A stretch of DNA of 64,000 nt, taken from Amoebophrya sp. A120 (taxonomy: Eukaryota > Sar > Dinophyceae > Syndiniales > Amoebophryaceae). Made by a program: the position numbers and the translations under genes. Below, piece after piece: positions 22,451-34,877 of this stretch. The notes beneath the pieces are model-generated. The model ran no database searches and was not told where the DNA came from. It saw only the letters and a list, made by a program, of their open reading frames with translations. Location: assembly GCA_905178155.1 (NCBI GenBank), contig CAJINV010000010.1, positions 129,247-193,246 on the forward strand. The letters run 5' to 3'. Numbering within the stretch: position 1 is the stretch's first letter; every line of letters begins with the position of its first letter.

Positions 22451-23963
22451 TTAAGTCCGATTTTTTTCTTGTTTGATCTTCTCTCTGATCTCCTCCTTTG
22501 CCTTGTTTTTCTCGTCCTTCTTTTCTTGTTCCTTTTTTTCTTTTTCTCGTTTTTTTTCCGGGGATAATTCTTGCTGCGCCTCCACAAGCTTGTCCTTCTT
22601 CTCCTTCTTCTGTTCTTTTTGCCTCTTGGTCTCTGCGCTCCACCATTCGGCGCAGCACCACGCCCGTACTTGCCCCACCGTCGGGTTGGTTTTCATGCCC
22701 ATCTTTTTGAACAGGCCCGGCGCCTCCGAGTTGTCGTGGTGGTTGTAGTCGGGGACGTAGTCCTTCTTTCCGTTATCCACAGAAAAAAATCCATCCCCAT
22801 CTACCTTGTCACGCAAAACATGCACAAAGTCCAGTGTTTGTCATGCAAAAAATGGATCGGAAAGGGTTTTTTTTCTGGGAATATCCGTGCGTTCGGTTCG
22901 ACTGTACGTACAGTGCCAGTTTGCCGAGGAAGGGTTCCTTGAAGCCCATGTTTTTCAGCGTCTCGTAGGCGTGGTCTTTCGCGTAGCCAGCAAAGGCGGA
23001 GTGATCTTGCGAGTCCGGGACGATTCGTTCGTACCACTCGCGCGTCACAATCACCCCCGGGACGTGAACAGCTTCACCCTTGCTTGTTTTGTCGCGGTGA
23101 TGATGACCCCGGTGATGACCAGTACCGCCATCTTCTTTCGGAGTTTGCGACGAGGATTTTGATTTACTACTCGTTTCACTCGTTGTTCCCGCGTCCGGGG
23201 AGGCTTCGGATTCGGGACCCGCCTCAGACGGTTCCGGTTTCGCCCGATTGTTCAGCAGTTTTCTGCGCCCTGACGTCGGAATCGAGGGCATCATTCCTTT
23301 TGCATCCCGATGGACCGTGAATGGCATCGCGGCCTCTGCATCGCGCTCCTTTTTCATGGTCGAATAAATAACACCACCCACCGCAGCAAAAACGATCGCG
23401 AGCACTAGCACCAAAAGCAAGCACCAGGTCCCGGTCTCGTCTTGGTTTCGTTTGTTATTTTCAGCGGATCTCGATTTGTCATCATTCTTCGCGTGTTGTT
23501 GCTTTTTGATTTTGTCGCGTGTACCTCCGCGGTTTTTGCTGGTCGGAGATTCTTGATGTTTCTGTTTCTCCTGCTGTGCGACAGCCTTGGCTTTGCTGGC
23601 TGCGGCTGCAGCAGCTGCTGATGTTTGGCTGCTCTTACTACTTTCCGTGTTCTTCTGATTGAGATGCAGAAAAGCGCCTGCTCCGGTGGGGGCATGGCCA
23701 TGATCTGCAGCTTTTTCATCTTGGACAACATCGGCACCACTGGAAGGAGTACTAGAGGAAGATGTTTTCCCCTGTGCGGCTTTATTCTGAGCGACGTTGG
23801 GACCTACCAGCGTTAGCTTTTTCTTTTTCTCAACTTTCCGGTCAGACTGCTGGTTCACAACGGAGATGGAAAGCGCGGTGTGCTCGAGGTGGCTGATGAG
23901 CAGCAGCAGCGTGGCTGGTAGGGGTAGAAGAAGTGCTCCTGTTGGGGACTTCATGATTGTCAT
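22451..23963 (-). CDS. G3: single-pass membrane protein, SDRK paralog family
   Basis: About 465 aa. Exons: 23963-22884, 22768-22451. The first ATG of the frame (23963, MTIMKSP) gives an N-terminal hydrophobic segment (GALLLPLPATLLLLIS), then QSDRK at residues 39-43. A short FLHLNQKN stands where paralogs carry the long QNGQ block, so that block is reduced. The membrane span is about 181-201 (CLLLVLVLAIVFAAVGGVIYS). The C-terminal side has a conserved module shared with G4: AYETLKNMGFKEPFLGKL, KKDYVPDYN and GMKTNPTVGQVRAWC, ending in a Lys/Glu coiled-coil-like stretch. Function unknown. One introner. Confidence 0.85.
22774..22883. mobile_element. Introner, family G
   Basis: Arms AAATCCATCCCCATCTACC and complement; ends TATCCAC...GGAATA. 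Duplication TCCGT/TCCGT. Sole intron of G3. Confidence 0.93.
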
Positions 23964-26055
23964 TGTATTTTTTGAAGACGAGCTCCGTTCTTTCTTTGGT
24001 CGAAAGCAATATGAAATCTTAACTTTGAAAAAACAGCCAGTGCTCGGCCTGTCTTCCAAATTCTTGTGAAAGGAAATAAAACAACGACATCACATCGACG
24101 TCATCGTTGCAAGAAAGACGACGACGAGAGCCTTCTACTAGGTACCTACTAGTAGTGCAGCTCTAGGAAAGATCAATGGTAGACACCTGCAACTACTCAC
24201 AATCACGAATCTGCAAGAGACGAGCGACACCGACACGACCTTACTACTATAGTATACGTCGAATTGCATTGTTAGCAGCACGAGAACGACCCCAGCTAGC
24301 ACAACGACGTCTATAATTTCTGGCCCATTCTGCTTTCTTCACAGACACGACTCGGGCAACAAATACGAATGAGTACTACGAAATTGCTGGATTGTACACG
24401 TGGTTTTCCCTTTCGGGTTCTCCTGCACCAATACCAGACTTTTCAAAATCAAAACAGGACCGATCACAACAAACATGAAACTCGAACTAGTGCACGATAA
24501 AAAAGCGTGTGCTCGTCCTTCTTGACAAAGTCCGCCTCACCTTCGTTCTGGTTCTGTTGTACTGAATTCAATATGGTACAAAAACAAATAGAGGAGGAGG
24601 AGGATCCTTCACACCTGTTTTTTAGCTATACACACTGCTACTCAGGTGGAACATGATGTCGCAGACCACCCGGAGGAAACGAGCAGGGAGGCACCGCTCT
24701 CAGGAGAAACACCTACTCGGCCAGCATTCGCTCCTGTTCCTTGTACCAGACGCGCCATGTTGCAACTACCACTCTTCGAGTTGCGGGCACTGAGGTACAC
24801 TGTTGCAGCTTCTTCTCTTCGAGCCGCGGCCGGGTGCGCTCCGTCTGCTCACAAGCTTACCCTCTGTGGTGCGGCTGTCTACTCTGGGACGGTCCGGGGC
24901 TTGGGCAAGTTTAGGGTCATATTGGGCACCATATGTGTTAGGTGCTTGTCCCTTAACTCTGTAGACACTGCGCTGCCTCCGCCCTGGAGCAGCTTGAGGC
25001 AGAGCTCACCTCCCGTCTTTGTCACGATCAGGCGCTTCAAGGTGGTAGCATATTTGTCATGCTAACACCTTCTCTCGGATGGCTCTGGCCGGACCTTCGT
25101 CTCGTTCTACAAAGTTGGCGTCTACGAATGCAAGACACGAACTTTAGCGGCGCAAAAAGATCTGAGATTCTTCCAATACGCGGCTGCACTGGAGCGTGGG
25201 GAATTCTAATATGTATGGATCTGTACCTTGAATCGAGAAAAGACAGGGATAGATCTGGAATCTCTATCTGAGAAAATCAATATCAGGATCTATCGACATC
25301 TCAGCAGCTCCTGGTCCAGATGTATATCTTTTCCTCATTCTCCAGCTTCCGCGCTCCCGTTTTCCGCTTTTTCGTTTTTCGGTCGTGGTCTAGTTTGCTT
25401 GTGCTTAGGCTAGACGTGACCTGCTAACTTTCGTTCTCCCACCCTGTGCGATCGTGGCCGTGGAAGAGAAGATGTGAACCCATCCAGAGAACAAGATGTT
25501 GAGAGCCCGTCAAAAGAAGACGAAGTACTGCCGGCGCTGTGGAGAGGGAAATCGCCGACAGGGACCATATTTCTGGATGGAATGCGCACACAGATGACGC
25601 ACGGGGCGCTGAGGCTCTACCTACTTTCTACTGCACTTGAGCCGTACTTATAATCCGATACAGCACTTACGAGTCAACATTGCGTAGTTTATTGCAACGA
25701 AGGCACTTGAGCCAAAATGGTACAAAAACAAATAGATACAACATTCTCCAGTGCCTAAACGTGGCCAATTGTCTAGTAAGTCATCTTGCACTTGTTAACT
25801 GAGTCAAAACGAAACCAACGCATAAATTTCAAGTCAAATTTTCAAACTGAATTGCACAACAAAATTGGTACTAGTATCGCACAGGCGATTGCGATTCATT
25901 GGAATTTGCTTTTCGTTGCTGTGATGAAGAAGATAGTAAATTTACTTCATCTCTACTCGTTTCTCTGCCTCAAATTCATTTTCTTACCGATCATCATGTT
26001 CAGTATGAGTATCGTCTTTTTTAATTTATCGAAATTCGCATCGATGCGATCTTCC
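23964..26055. other. Intergenic, G3 to G4
   Basis: Two copies of a 20-bp word ATGGTACAAAAACAAATAGA (24573-24592 and 25717-25736) bound about 1.1 kb. A 139-residue plus-strand frame (24646-25065) inside shows no family features and is not called as a gene. Confidence 0.5.
24573..25736. repeat. Segment bounded by 20-bp direct repeats
   Basis: Exact direct repeats at 24573-24592 and 25717-25736. The inside is locally GC-richer than its flanks. It could be an old insertion with target duplication or a small local duplication. Confidence 0.5.
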
Positions 26056-29000
26056 TCACCTATGAAGATCATGCACTGCTCCCCCGCCGAAGGATGCGTG
26101 CGGAGACAGTTGTATGCATTGCAAAAGTATCGTACTCGTATAAATGCATTACAAGTTTCCTCAGCGTGAGAAATAAAATCTGCAATGCTGATTTACCTTA
26201 AGAAAAGGATTTGTAATGCATGATTGCAATACGAGTACGATACTTTTGCACAGGATAAGTTGTTGCGGTCGTGGGCTCGGCTTTGCCACGGCCTTCTTCT
26301 TCGGTTTGAGTTTCTTCACCCACTGCTCAATGCAGTAATCGCGCACCATGCCGACAGTTGCGTTGCCCTGTCCAAGACCGAGGTCCCGGTAAACCGTCAG
26401 GGTATGGGCATCAAGATCGTACTATCAAATGCAAAAGCGTCTGGGTCTGGTAGAAGATTGCCAAGTTTGTCATGCATATTTGGAATGACCCACGATGTTT
26501 GTGATGCATGCCCTAGCATCACAGATTTTTGGAGGACTTTGTGATGCCTCTACTGCATGAGACATGCCCTCTCCGTGTAGACCAAACCGGACTCCTCTTG
26601 CTGGTCATGCAATACAGATTTTTTCCGAATCCGGAGACAGCATCACAAGTTGCAACCTTGCAGACCCAGACATTTTTGCATTTGATACGTACTCCGGCAC
26701 GTAGTCCCGCTTGCTGTAGTATGGAATACAAATAATTTCCGAGACACACACTGACACATGTACGAAATGCATGACAAATTTGGCCTATTTCTTACACTGA
26801 TGCGCCAGTTGTACTTGTCATGCTGAATAGTGATCCAAGGCAAGCTTTGTCTTGCGGAAATCAACGAGTGCTCTTTACGTGTACGGGAAATTTACTGTGG
26901 ATAGGTAGGCTGTACTCTCCACCGCCGTGGAAAGCCTGCGCAGGTAGGGTTCCCGGAACCCCGCTTTCTTCAAGGTTGCATACGCGCTATGCAATACAAA
27001 TAACCTACCGCTCCCGCTCGTCGTGTACGAATTGCTTTTGCTTGACAAATTTTTGCCCAACCTGCAGCACGAGCGACTACACATGAGACTTGCACTTGTC
27101 ATAATCAGAAATAATCGTCGTCATGCTGAATAAGTTTCAGTTTCAGCAGCTCGTGGGAGTTTCGTCCTCATGCAGGAGAAGTGCCAGTATTCGTACACGT
27201 CGTGCACGGTAAGTTAAATGTTCTCTCTGCATACGCGTGCTGCTGCGCGTACTTGAAAAACTTCGTCTTCTCGTCCTGGTTTCGGGGCACGTGTCCAAGA
27301 AAAAAAAAATTGTACGTAGGTGTAACTTTCTTGTTGGAGGATTAGCATGACAAATATCTCATCTCGCATGACAGCAAAAACCTGTCATGATGCGCAGATA
27401 CTACGTGAAAACGCCCTTGAATGAACCCGACGACGCATGCCAAGCATGACAGACGCAATCAGCTTGAATGTTGCGCATCACAAATTTACACTACTAACAA
27501 CGTTTTTGTCTTGGATAGCACGGCGGTATTCATGACGTCCACGACGGACGACGCGAAGGCGGAGGATGCTTCCCCCCCGAAAGTTCCCTCCATAAACGCG
27601 GCCTGTTTATTCTTGTCCGCAGCCGGATTGTACGTGTAGCGGGTGCCGGCTCCGGGTACCGGTGCTTGGTTCTTCGCTGCGCGACCACGGGGCGAGGCGC
27701 TCGGGGTTCTCGAGGAAGCTTTTCCGTGATCGAGGGGGGAAGGCGGTGGCTCTTCGTTCGTCACGTATTCCTTCTTTTTCACAACTGGCGTGGTGCCGTC
27801 TGCCTGCTTTCCGTGCTTCAACGCGTTTTTTTTCTCCTGTTTGATCGCTGTCGCCGCTTTCCGGAACTTGCTGAGTTTTTCCATGCCCCCCTTCTGTCGT
27901 CCATCGCCGTTTGCGAGGAGTTTTTGTTCTTCCTTTATTATGAGGAAAAATCCCCCCTCCCCATATCGAAAAAGCGTACTTTTCAAAATTTGCGATGCTG
28001 ATTTGTGGCCACAAATCGAGTCTGTGTTGCAAAAGAGCAAAGCCAGAGCTTCCGCCGCATTTCGCAGGCGATTTGTAATGCTGCTGCGCCAATGGGGCAG
28101 ACGTCTGCCATGCTAAGTGCCTACCGCAGGCCGCTCCTTTCCGGGCTTTGTATCTGCCTGCAGTGCGCTACTGCAAGACAAGACTGATTTGCGTACGCAA
28201 ATACAGCATCACAGATTTGCCTTTTGATATGGGGAGGGGGGATTTTTCATTTTGATATCCTCTGTCAGTTCCTTGCTTCTGCCCCAGCACGGACAGCAAG
28301 AACAGCACTCGGTCGACGTAACTTCCTCGTCCCCGGCCGAAGCCGCAGTCGCCGTTGTGGCAGTACGACCACCAGTACTTGTGCTAGAACCAGCAGCAGT
28401 AGCACGAGCAGCGCTAGGACGGGAAGATGCTGCTGCACCACCTCCAGAAGTGGCGCCAGTAGGAGATGGAAGATTAGTATTAGCCACCGCATCAGTCACT
28501 TCTTCCGGCGTTCCCCAGCAACAGCAGCAGTAGATGATGAAAAACCCACCGACCAGCAGCGCAACTTGTCCTGTGCAAAAGTATCGCACTCGTAGTTGTA
28601 ATCGTAAATCCGCATTAGAAATCTACGTTGTTGAGGTAAATCCGCATTACAAATTCAATTTGTAATGCTGAGCCAACTTGTATTGCGATTTGTACAACTA
28701 GTAAGCACGATACTTTTGCAGAGCATACGACTCCAACAGCGGCAATCGTGATCCACACCCAGAGTGCGATCTTCTTTTTCTTCTTCCCCGTGGCTTGCTC
28801 CGGATCCGCATCGGGATCGTTGCTCGTGGTCTATCAACTGTAAAAGTGTCTGGGTCTGGAAGAATTCATGTTTGTCATGCTTGTCTGGCATGACTCTTAA
28901 ATCTGTCATGCACGTTACCCAAGAGCTCCGCTTTTGTTTCTGTGATGCAGAAGCGCAGTTTGTCATGCAGAATAGGCAACACCTAGGAGCTCAGAAACTT

Positions 29001-29994
29001 GTCATGCTGAGCCAGCATTTGTAGCCTCATCATGAGACGCCACCCAGCATCACAACTTCCCAGACCCAGACATTTTTGCATTTGATATGGTCTTCGTAGT
29101 GGTCAAACTTTTCCGGGAAGTGGTCCCGCGTCGCAGCGCTTGTTCCTCCACGAAGGATCCGCTTATCTGTTCCCCTGCGGTGTTCTTGTTTGCTGTTCCG
29201 ACTATGGTTGTACTCCTGGGCTCCGTGTGCAGCTGTCCCTGCCCCTCATGGTCAACCTCATGCGGCAGGAAATCAGTCAATAAATCGATGTTGTTCAGAG
29301 TCTCCTGCACTGCCCCGGTAAAGTCCAACACGTACTGAAACAAGAAGGCCGTCTCCGCACCCTCCCGCTGCGCCATGAATTTCTTCCGGTTCTTCCGCTC
29401 CTTTTTCCGTGCGTTCAAGTCGAGGAAGGAAGACGCCGCGGTTTTTGTCGTTGGGGATGACATGCTAGACATTTCTGCTGCAGAGGCGGCTTGTTCGCCC
29501 GTGTTCGTGAGTTCAAAATGTGAAGGCTGGAGGTGGTGATGCAATTCATCCTCGCTGTGACTCGGGCTTGCACTGTTCCCGCCTGCTGCACTCTCGTCGG
29601 AAGAATAGTCCGCCGCGGCCGAAAGCGACAGGTCTTTTGATGCTTCCTTGTTGCCATGTTGAGCTTTATTTCCTTCTGCATCCACTGGCCGGACTGTGGT
29701 GGTTCCGCCCGGCTGCACCAGAACTGCTTCTGGATCTTGTTCGTCGTCGTGGTCCACGTGATCTTTAGTACTGTGTCTGTGTACTATCTTCCGGTCGGAT
29801 TGCTGTAGCTGTTGTGTATCGACGGCGGCGACAAGAGTACAACACCGGTGATGATCATGAAAAAGGAGGTGGAAGAACAAGAGTTCTTGCTGTGATGCGG
29901 CTACGAGAATCAGTCTCCGGAAAAGTCGTGAAGAAGCGGAAGACGGAGCAGGTCCACGACGACCTCGAAGCAGGCCCTGCATTTCCATCCTCAT
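26056..29994 (-). CDS. G4: single-pass membrane protein, SDRK paralog family
   Basis: About 697 aa. Exons: 29994-29088, 28826-28728, 28561-28258, 27930-27518, 27286-27234, 26982-26904, 26714-26688, 26417-26258, 26107-26056 (TGA). ATG 29994 (MRMEMQG) resembles the start of G11. Order: weak N-terminal hydrophobic region, QQSDRK, acidic linker, SSFLDLN...KKFMAQRE...FLFQYVLDFTGAV block (about aa 200-240), membrane span about 321-350 (IALWVWITIAAVGV-ALLVGGFFIIY, assembled across an introner), a CCCCWG motif, then a Lys-rich region. The C-terminal module matches G3: AYATLKKAGFREPYL, KRDYVPEY and GNATVGMVRDYC. Eight introners. Function unknown. Confidence 0.87.
26113..26257. mobile_element. Introner, family A
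   Basis: Ends TATGCATTGCAAAAG...TTTTGCACAGGATA. Duplication AGTTG/AGTTG. ATCCTG end first in the transcript. Confidence 0.93.
26423..26687. mobile_element. Introner, family B
   Basis: Arms CGTCTGGGTCTGGTAGA and complement. Duplication CGTAC/CGTAC. Confidence 0.93.
26720..26903. mobile_element. Introner, family F
   Basis: Ends TATGGAATACAAATAATTTC...TTTACTGTGGATA. Duplication TGTAG/GGTAG. Confidence 0.88.
26988..27233. mobile_element. Introner, family F (diverged, long)
   Basis: Ends TATGCAATACAAATAACC and GGTAAGTTAAATG...CTGCATA. Duplication CGCGC/CGCGT. Confidence 0.82.
27292..27517. mobile_element. Introner, family H
   Basis: Arms GTGTAACTTTCTTGTTGGAG and a complement with TTACACTACTAACAACG; starts TGTCC instead of TATCC. 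Duplication GCACG/GCACG. Confidence 0.9.
27936..28257. mobile_element. Introner, family D' (D variant)
   Basis: Arms GAAAAATCCCCCCTCCCCAT and complement. Duplication TCCTT/TCCTC. Confidence 0.92.
28567..28727. mobile_element. Introner, family A
   Basis: Starts TGTCCTGTGCAAAAG, ends TTTTGCAGAGCATA. Duplication CAACT/CGACT. Splits the G4 membrane span. Confidence 0.9.
28832..29087. mobile_element. Introner, family B
   Basis: Arms GTGTCTGGGTCTGGAAGAAT and complement. Duplication TGGTC/TGGTC. Confidence 0.93.
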
Positions 29995-31041
29995 CTTGAT
30001 CGTTTTCCGCAAAATTATTGTCTGAAAAAAACACCTCCCCACAACATAATTTTGCGCTCAACTTTCAAAAAACCAATCAGCTTCCATCAGCGTCTTTTAT
30101 CAGCCAATTAGCTATAGTTGGTGACAAGAAATCGATGCTGGCGCGTCCGGTTCAACATATTCAAATTTCATCATGTTCATGCCTACAGAAGCGAGACGAT
30201 GAAGGGCGATAATTCAAGAAATATTCAACAAGCACGATTGTATGAAACTTCCTAGAGTTGAAGTTGTGTCTCTTGGTCTTGTGTTGAAGTTGATGACGTC
30301 AAAATTTCCAACATTTCGAGAAGCACGATAGGCGGCGAATTGGTAGTTTTTTCTCCGAAATGTTGACGACCTCAAGACGATTTGTAGATAGAATACTGAA
30401 TACGACGACCCTGAACGACCTGCTGCTCACGACGAGTCACACTACTAGAACTAGAAAACCATGTCTATGTGCAACATATTTCTTGTATTCCAGACGAGAC
30501 GAAAGAGTAGCGATTTCAACATTCTTCAACGACCACGATCTTGTCTGCGACAGTAGACCAACATCAACATCAACATCAACAAGCGACTGCAGGAGTACCA
30601 CAGGCATCCCAGTAGTATTGCAGCTGTTTTCATCTTGCCGCGAGTCGAACGCTTTCGACTCTTGCTGTGTGATGTTGGTTGGAGGTTTAATTTTTACTTT
30701 CAAGTCCTCAAATCGTACAAAGCTCTACAATCGTTCTGCAGGTGCGGTCCCGATAATCATAATTTGTTGCGAACAAATACAAAAGTTAAAGTTTTGTTGT
30801 CTGTAACATACAAGCGTGCTGTACAAGCACAACAACATCTGTGTACATAAGAAAATTAGAAATGGTCTGCAATCGTATCGGTACAACTCTTGTGTTCGAG
30901 CTCCTCGTTCTCGTGGAAATTCAGTACCGTTCTGCAATACTAATACTTCATATTCATCACGCTGATTTTTTCAAAACATCTTCAGGCTTGCCTTTACCCC
31001 CCTTTGGTGCTTCCAGAACCAAATCGCCGAAGCCTCGTCTT
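29995..31041. other. Intergenic, G4 to G5 3' region
   Basis: AT-rich; no supported gene. The 3' flank of G5 contains the introner at 31042-31309. Confidence 0.5.
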
Positions 31042-31309
31042 TATCAAATGCAAAAATGTCTGGGTCTGGAAGAATGCAAGATTTGTGATGCAGGTTTTCC
31101 ATGACCCATGAGCATGAGGTCTGGAATGCGAGACCCAGCATGACAGATTCTCTGAGGTCTCTATCATAGCTTTCCTGCGTGAGAAACTCCCTCTCAACTT
31201 GGTGAAAAGCGGACAGGTTTTGGCACTCACGCAACACAGATTTTCGCATCATTCAGATTTAGCATGACAAGTTATAATCTTCCAGACCCAGACATTTTTA
31301 CATTTGATA
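31042..31309. mobile_element. Introner, family B, just beyond the G5 stop codon
   Basis: Arms ATGTCTGGGTCTGGAAGAAT and complement. Duplication GTCTT/GTCTT. It begins three bases past the TAA of G5, so it lies in the 3' UTR or flank, outside coding sequence. Confidence 0.92.
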
Positions 31310-31312
31310 GTC

Positions 31313-33895
31313 TTACTTATGCTGTCCGTGTGCCTGAATGTGGTCATCTTGGAAACTGTATGAACTGCAAAAGTATCGTATTCGTATAAATGCATTTACA
31401 AATTTCCTCAGCATGAGAAATAAAATTTGTAATGCGAATTTACCTTGTTGAGAAAAAGATTTGCAATGCATGATTGCAATACGAGTACGATACTTTTGCA
31501 CAGGATAAACTGAGCGCGTCGCCCTGGTCGTGCGTCGCCGCACTGTCTATGCAATACAAATTTCCCGCCGCACATGTACATACAATATGCATCACAAAGT
31601 TTTAGAAGAAGTTACTTGTCATGCTGAAGGGGCTTGAAGGAAAAGTTTGTCACGTGGAACCCACATTTGTACGTCGTGTACGGGAATTTTACTGTGGATA
31701 CTGCCCTCTCCGGCGACATGATTTCCCGGCGCGGCCTATCCTGTGCAAAAGTATCGCACTCGTACTAATCGCAGTCATGCAAGACAAATTTCTTGTCCAA
31801 GCTAAATCAGCACGAGAAATTCCATGTGTCATGCTGAGCGAATTTGTATTGCAATACTACGAGTACAATACTTTTGCACTGCATACGGCAACCAGGGTAG
31901 CGTTTTCGGAATCGCTGGGCCAGTTGTAGTATCCAGTGCAAATCATAGGTCTGGGTCTGGAAGATTGCAAGATCTGACACGCAGGTTTCGCATGAACAAG
32001 AGGCTCGTTTAGATGAATGCGGGCGCTAGAAGCATAACAAGTTTTGTAGTTCAGAAGCTCCTGCGTTCTTCTTTATGCCTATTCTGCATGAGAAATGTCG
32101 TCCTTTTGTTCGGGTAAGCAAAAGTGCGGACTTTTGATGTTTTGATGCAGCAGGTCATGCAATACACATTTTATTTTTGTTTCGAAGTCGTAGTCGATAA
32201 TTGGACCTACGATGTTGACATCAAACTCGGATAATTCTTTCCAGACCCAGACATGTGAATTACAAAAATGGATAGGTAGCCGCAGCCCCTGTACACGCAG
32301 TAGGCCACCATGAGGATCAAGGCGCACCCCATAATCCCCGCGAAAACGAGAAGGACGACGCCGGCGATCGCACTCCCAGTCATACCGTCGGAAATCGACT
32401 TATGGATGTGTCAGGTTTGAAATCGTCAAAGTTGAAATAGTTTGTCATGCATAAAACGGATATGAGTTAGGCCTACAGTTTGTAGTCGGCGCATGACAAA
32501 TTTTCCCGGTCCTGGAAGCGAGTCTGTCATGCGGTTTAGGGCAAAAGAGCTGCCTTCTGTCATGCTAGTTAGCAGTCCAACTTTTGACCCTTACCAGGAC
32601 TATAATCTGCCTCCTGTTGGTCCTCTGCAATAGAGTTACTTTTTGTGTCGCATTTTATGCATTACAAATTATTTCAACTTTAACGATTTCAAACCTGACG
32701 CTTCCATACGACTCGACAACCCTGTCCTCCAGCTCGTTCCGCTTTTTCGGGTCATTGTTCTGCTGTTGTTGGGGGTTGTTGCCTTGATCACCATTTTGTT
32801 GTTGCTGAGCAGGAGTTGAAGTTGTTCCAGCTCCTCCACCACCGGCGGCGGGCATGGCCTTCTTCTTGTTCTTTTTCTGCTTCGTCATCTTTCTTGCGAC
32901 GTCGACTTCCAGAAACATGGTCGACTTGTCATCCGCGCTAGCAGATGAATCTTGTTCCGAGATTTCATTCTGTTTGTTGTGGTTTTCGACGTTTTGATGT
33001 TCCTCGTTCAGTAAGAAGCCATTGCTCGTCGTTTTGATGTCCGCTTGGCCCGCTTCAATCACGTCGGCCCCCTGGCCCTGCTCTCCCGTCGTACCAAATA
33101 CATCCCCAACCGCCCCAGCGAAATCCAGTGCGTACTGGAACATCGACGCAGGCTCATCGTTTTATGACAGTGCACAACTCCCCCTCCCCCTCATTTGTCA
33201 TGCTTAACAGACTGCGCAGCTAAAGCCCGGGGGGGTGCGGGGTCCGAGGGGTGCACAATGCACTGCCCTCATTTGTCATGCAAAATGATCCCAAATCCAG
33301 GCTGTGCCTCTTGGCACTGTTTGCATGACAATTTCTGGTAGGCCAAAAAGCACTACACTCCAGTGTAAATTTGTCATGCAAAGCCGGCACTCTTGCAGAT
33401 GCTTGCATTGCCGTTTATGCTATACAAACGTAAATGAGGGGGAAGGGGAGTTGTGCACTGTCATACGTTTTCCCGGCGCTGCAGGAATTTTTTGCTTTTG
33501 GTCTGCCCGTTTTGGGAGGCGAAGAAGAGGAAGGAGCTCGAAGAGGAGACTTGTTCAGCATGATCAGCAAGCTGCACTTGATGTTCTGGCGAGTTCTTTT
33601 TGCACGAGGAAGAAGAAGTTGCACATGACACGGCAGCAGGGCCAGGCGCTTCATCATTATCGTCTTTACCAAATTCATGATGTGCACTGCCGGCTTCGAG
33701 GTTCTTCGCCTTCCGATCATCCTGCAACAGGTTTTCTCGTCGTGAAGACGTTCTGTCAACAACAGTCTTCACGTCGATGGCTTCGACAAAAGCAACAAGC
33801 CCCTCCTGCCGAAGATGCAGAAAAGTGAAGGCAGTTAGTCGAATCAACATGAGGATCTTCGAGAGCTGTTGAAGTCGTTCCGGCATCTTGTTCAT
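31313..33895 (-). CDS. G5: single-pass membrane protein, SDRK paralog family
   Basis: About 381 aa. Exons: 33895-33466, 33157-32709, 32395-32275, 31924-31886, 31731-31701, 31542-31508, 31353-31313 (TAA). ATG 33895. The N-terminal hydrophobic stretch (ILMLIRLTAFTFL) is followed by VEAIDV and a diverged QDDRK. The family block is textbook: SFLFFASQNGQTKSKKFLQRREN joined across an introner to DEPASMFQYALDFAGAV. A short FLEVDVARK motif follows, then a Gln/Asn-rich linker, a membrane span at about 300-327 (SAIAGVVLLVFAGIMGCALILMVAY), and a short 55-residue tail split by four introners. Function unknown. Confidence 0.87.
31359..31507. mobile_element. Introner, family A
   Basis: Ends TATGAACTGCAAAAG...TTTTGCACAGGATA. 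Duplication AACTG/AACTG. Confidence 0.94.
31548..31700. mobile_element. Introner, family F
   Basis: Ends TATGCAATACAAATTTCCCG...TTTTACTGTGGATA. Duplication CTGTC/CTGCC. Confidence 0.9.
31737..31885. mobile_element. Introner, family A
   Basis: Ends TATCCTGTGCAAAAG...TTTTGCACTGCATA. Duplication CGGCC/CGGCA. Opposite orientation to the copy at 31359-31507 in the same gene. Confidence 0.92.
31930..32274. mobile_element. Introner, family B (long variant)
   Basis: Arms AGGTCTGGGTCTGGAAGA and TTCCAGACCCAGACATG; ends TATCCAGTGC...ATGGATA. Duplication TGTAG/GGTAG. At 345 bp the longest simple copy. Confidence 0.88.
32401..32708. mobile_element. Introner, family E
   Basis: Arms GTGTCAGGTTTGAAATCGTC and complement. 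Duplication CGACT/CGACT. Splits the G5 linker from its membrane span. Confidence 0.94.
33163..33465. mobile_element. Introner, family C
   Basis: Arms GTGCACAACTCCCCCTCCCC and complement. Duplication CGTTT/CGTTT. An internal duplicated stretch around 33190-33290 makes it longer than other C copies. Confidence 0.93.
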
Positions 33896-34877
33896 CACCA
33901 CGCGCGCTTTATCGGAGGGGGAGGCTGCACTGAAACGGGTTCAAATGCAGGTGGTCGTGATTGCCATGCTTATTATTTTGCGTTTTCTTGATGTTCTTGA
34001 ACAACGATGAAAAAAAATCCTTTCCATCTGTGAGTGCTATTCATACTGTAGAAAGACAACGTCAAAGCAGCCAGGCAGTTGCATAAACTCAAACCGAACG
34101 AAGTCATATTAGAACCGTACCTTGCCTGCTCGGTAATTCGTACTTCGTCTTCAGTGGAGAATTTGATTAACTACACATCGCAGAAGTCGCACGAGATACG
34201 ACTACGAATATAATGAAGACGCCGAAGCTTTTCACGATCATCATACCTCCTATCGCTACGGTACAAGTCGATTGATCCCTACGACTACGAATGACGACTC
34301 GGCCCTTCCTTGCCCCACGAGAGATGAAGAATGCAAGATGGAAAGAACGACGGACAAACGTTTGGTTCATTTTCACCGATGAAAACTGAGATGATGATCG
34401 TCCCAAGGCACCGTCGGCACGACTTGACGAGAAAGGCGAGCAGGGTGTGGCCACGAGGGAGGAAAACGACAAAAGGGGTTCCGGTTGGAAACCAAAGCGG
34501 AATCGAAAATAAAGCCAGAAGCGTATAAAATTTTCTCCGATTTAGTTGTCGATATGGTCGCTATTTCCCGTTTACTCTTGCACGAATAATCGCTGCTGTG
34601 TGTAGTCGTGTTTTGCATCCAGCTTGAAAACGATGTAGATGTTGCGAGTAAAAGTACCGTTCAACTTAAATTGTACATCTGAAAAGTGGAAATCAACTGA
34701 GTGTAAATCATGCACTGAAACAATTGGAACAGAACCGTCAATGTAATGTAAAATGTAAAAAACGTTGAGTCAAACGAAATAGAAATGCGGAAATCTAGCA
34801 TGCACTTTTGAGATTTGTTACGAATTCCTCGTCCAAACTGCACGATTTGGTCTCGGTGAACTACTTCTGAACGAAGT
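33896..34877. other. Intergenic, G5 to G6
   Basis: No supported gene. A 101-residue minus-strand frame (34167-34472) has no family features. Confidence 0.5.

Noticed and set aside
24646-25065. Plus-strand 139-residue frame
   Set aside because: No recognisable motif and no introner or exon evidence; noted only as part of the repeat-bounded segment.
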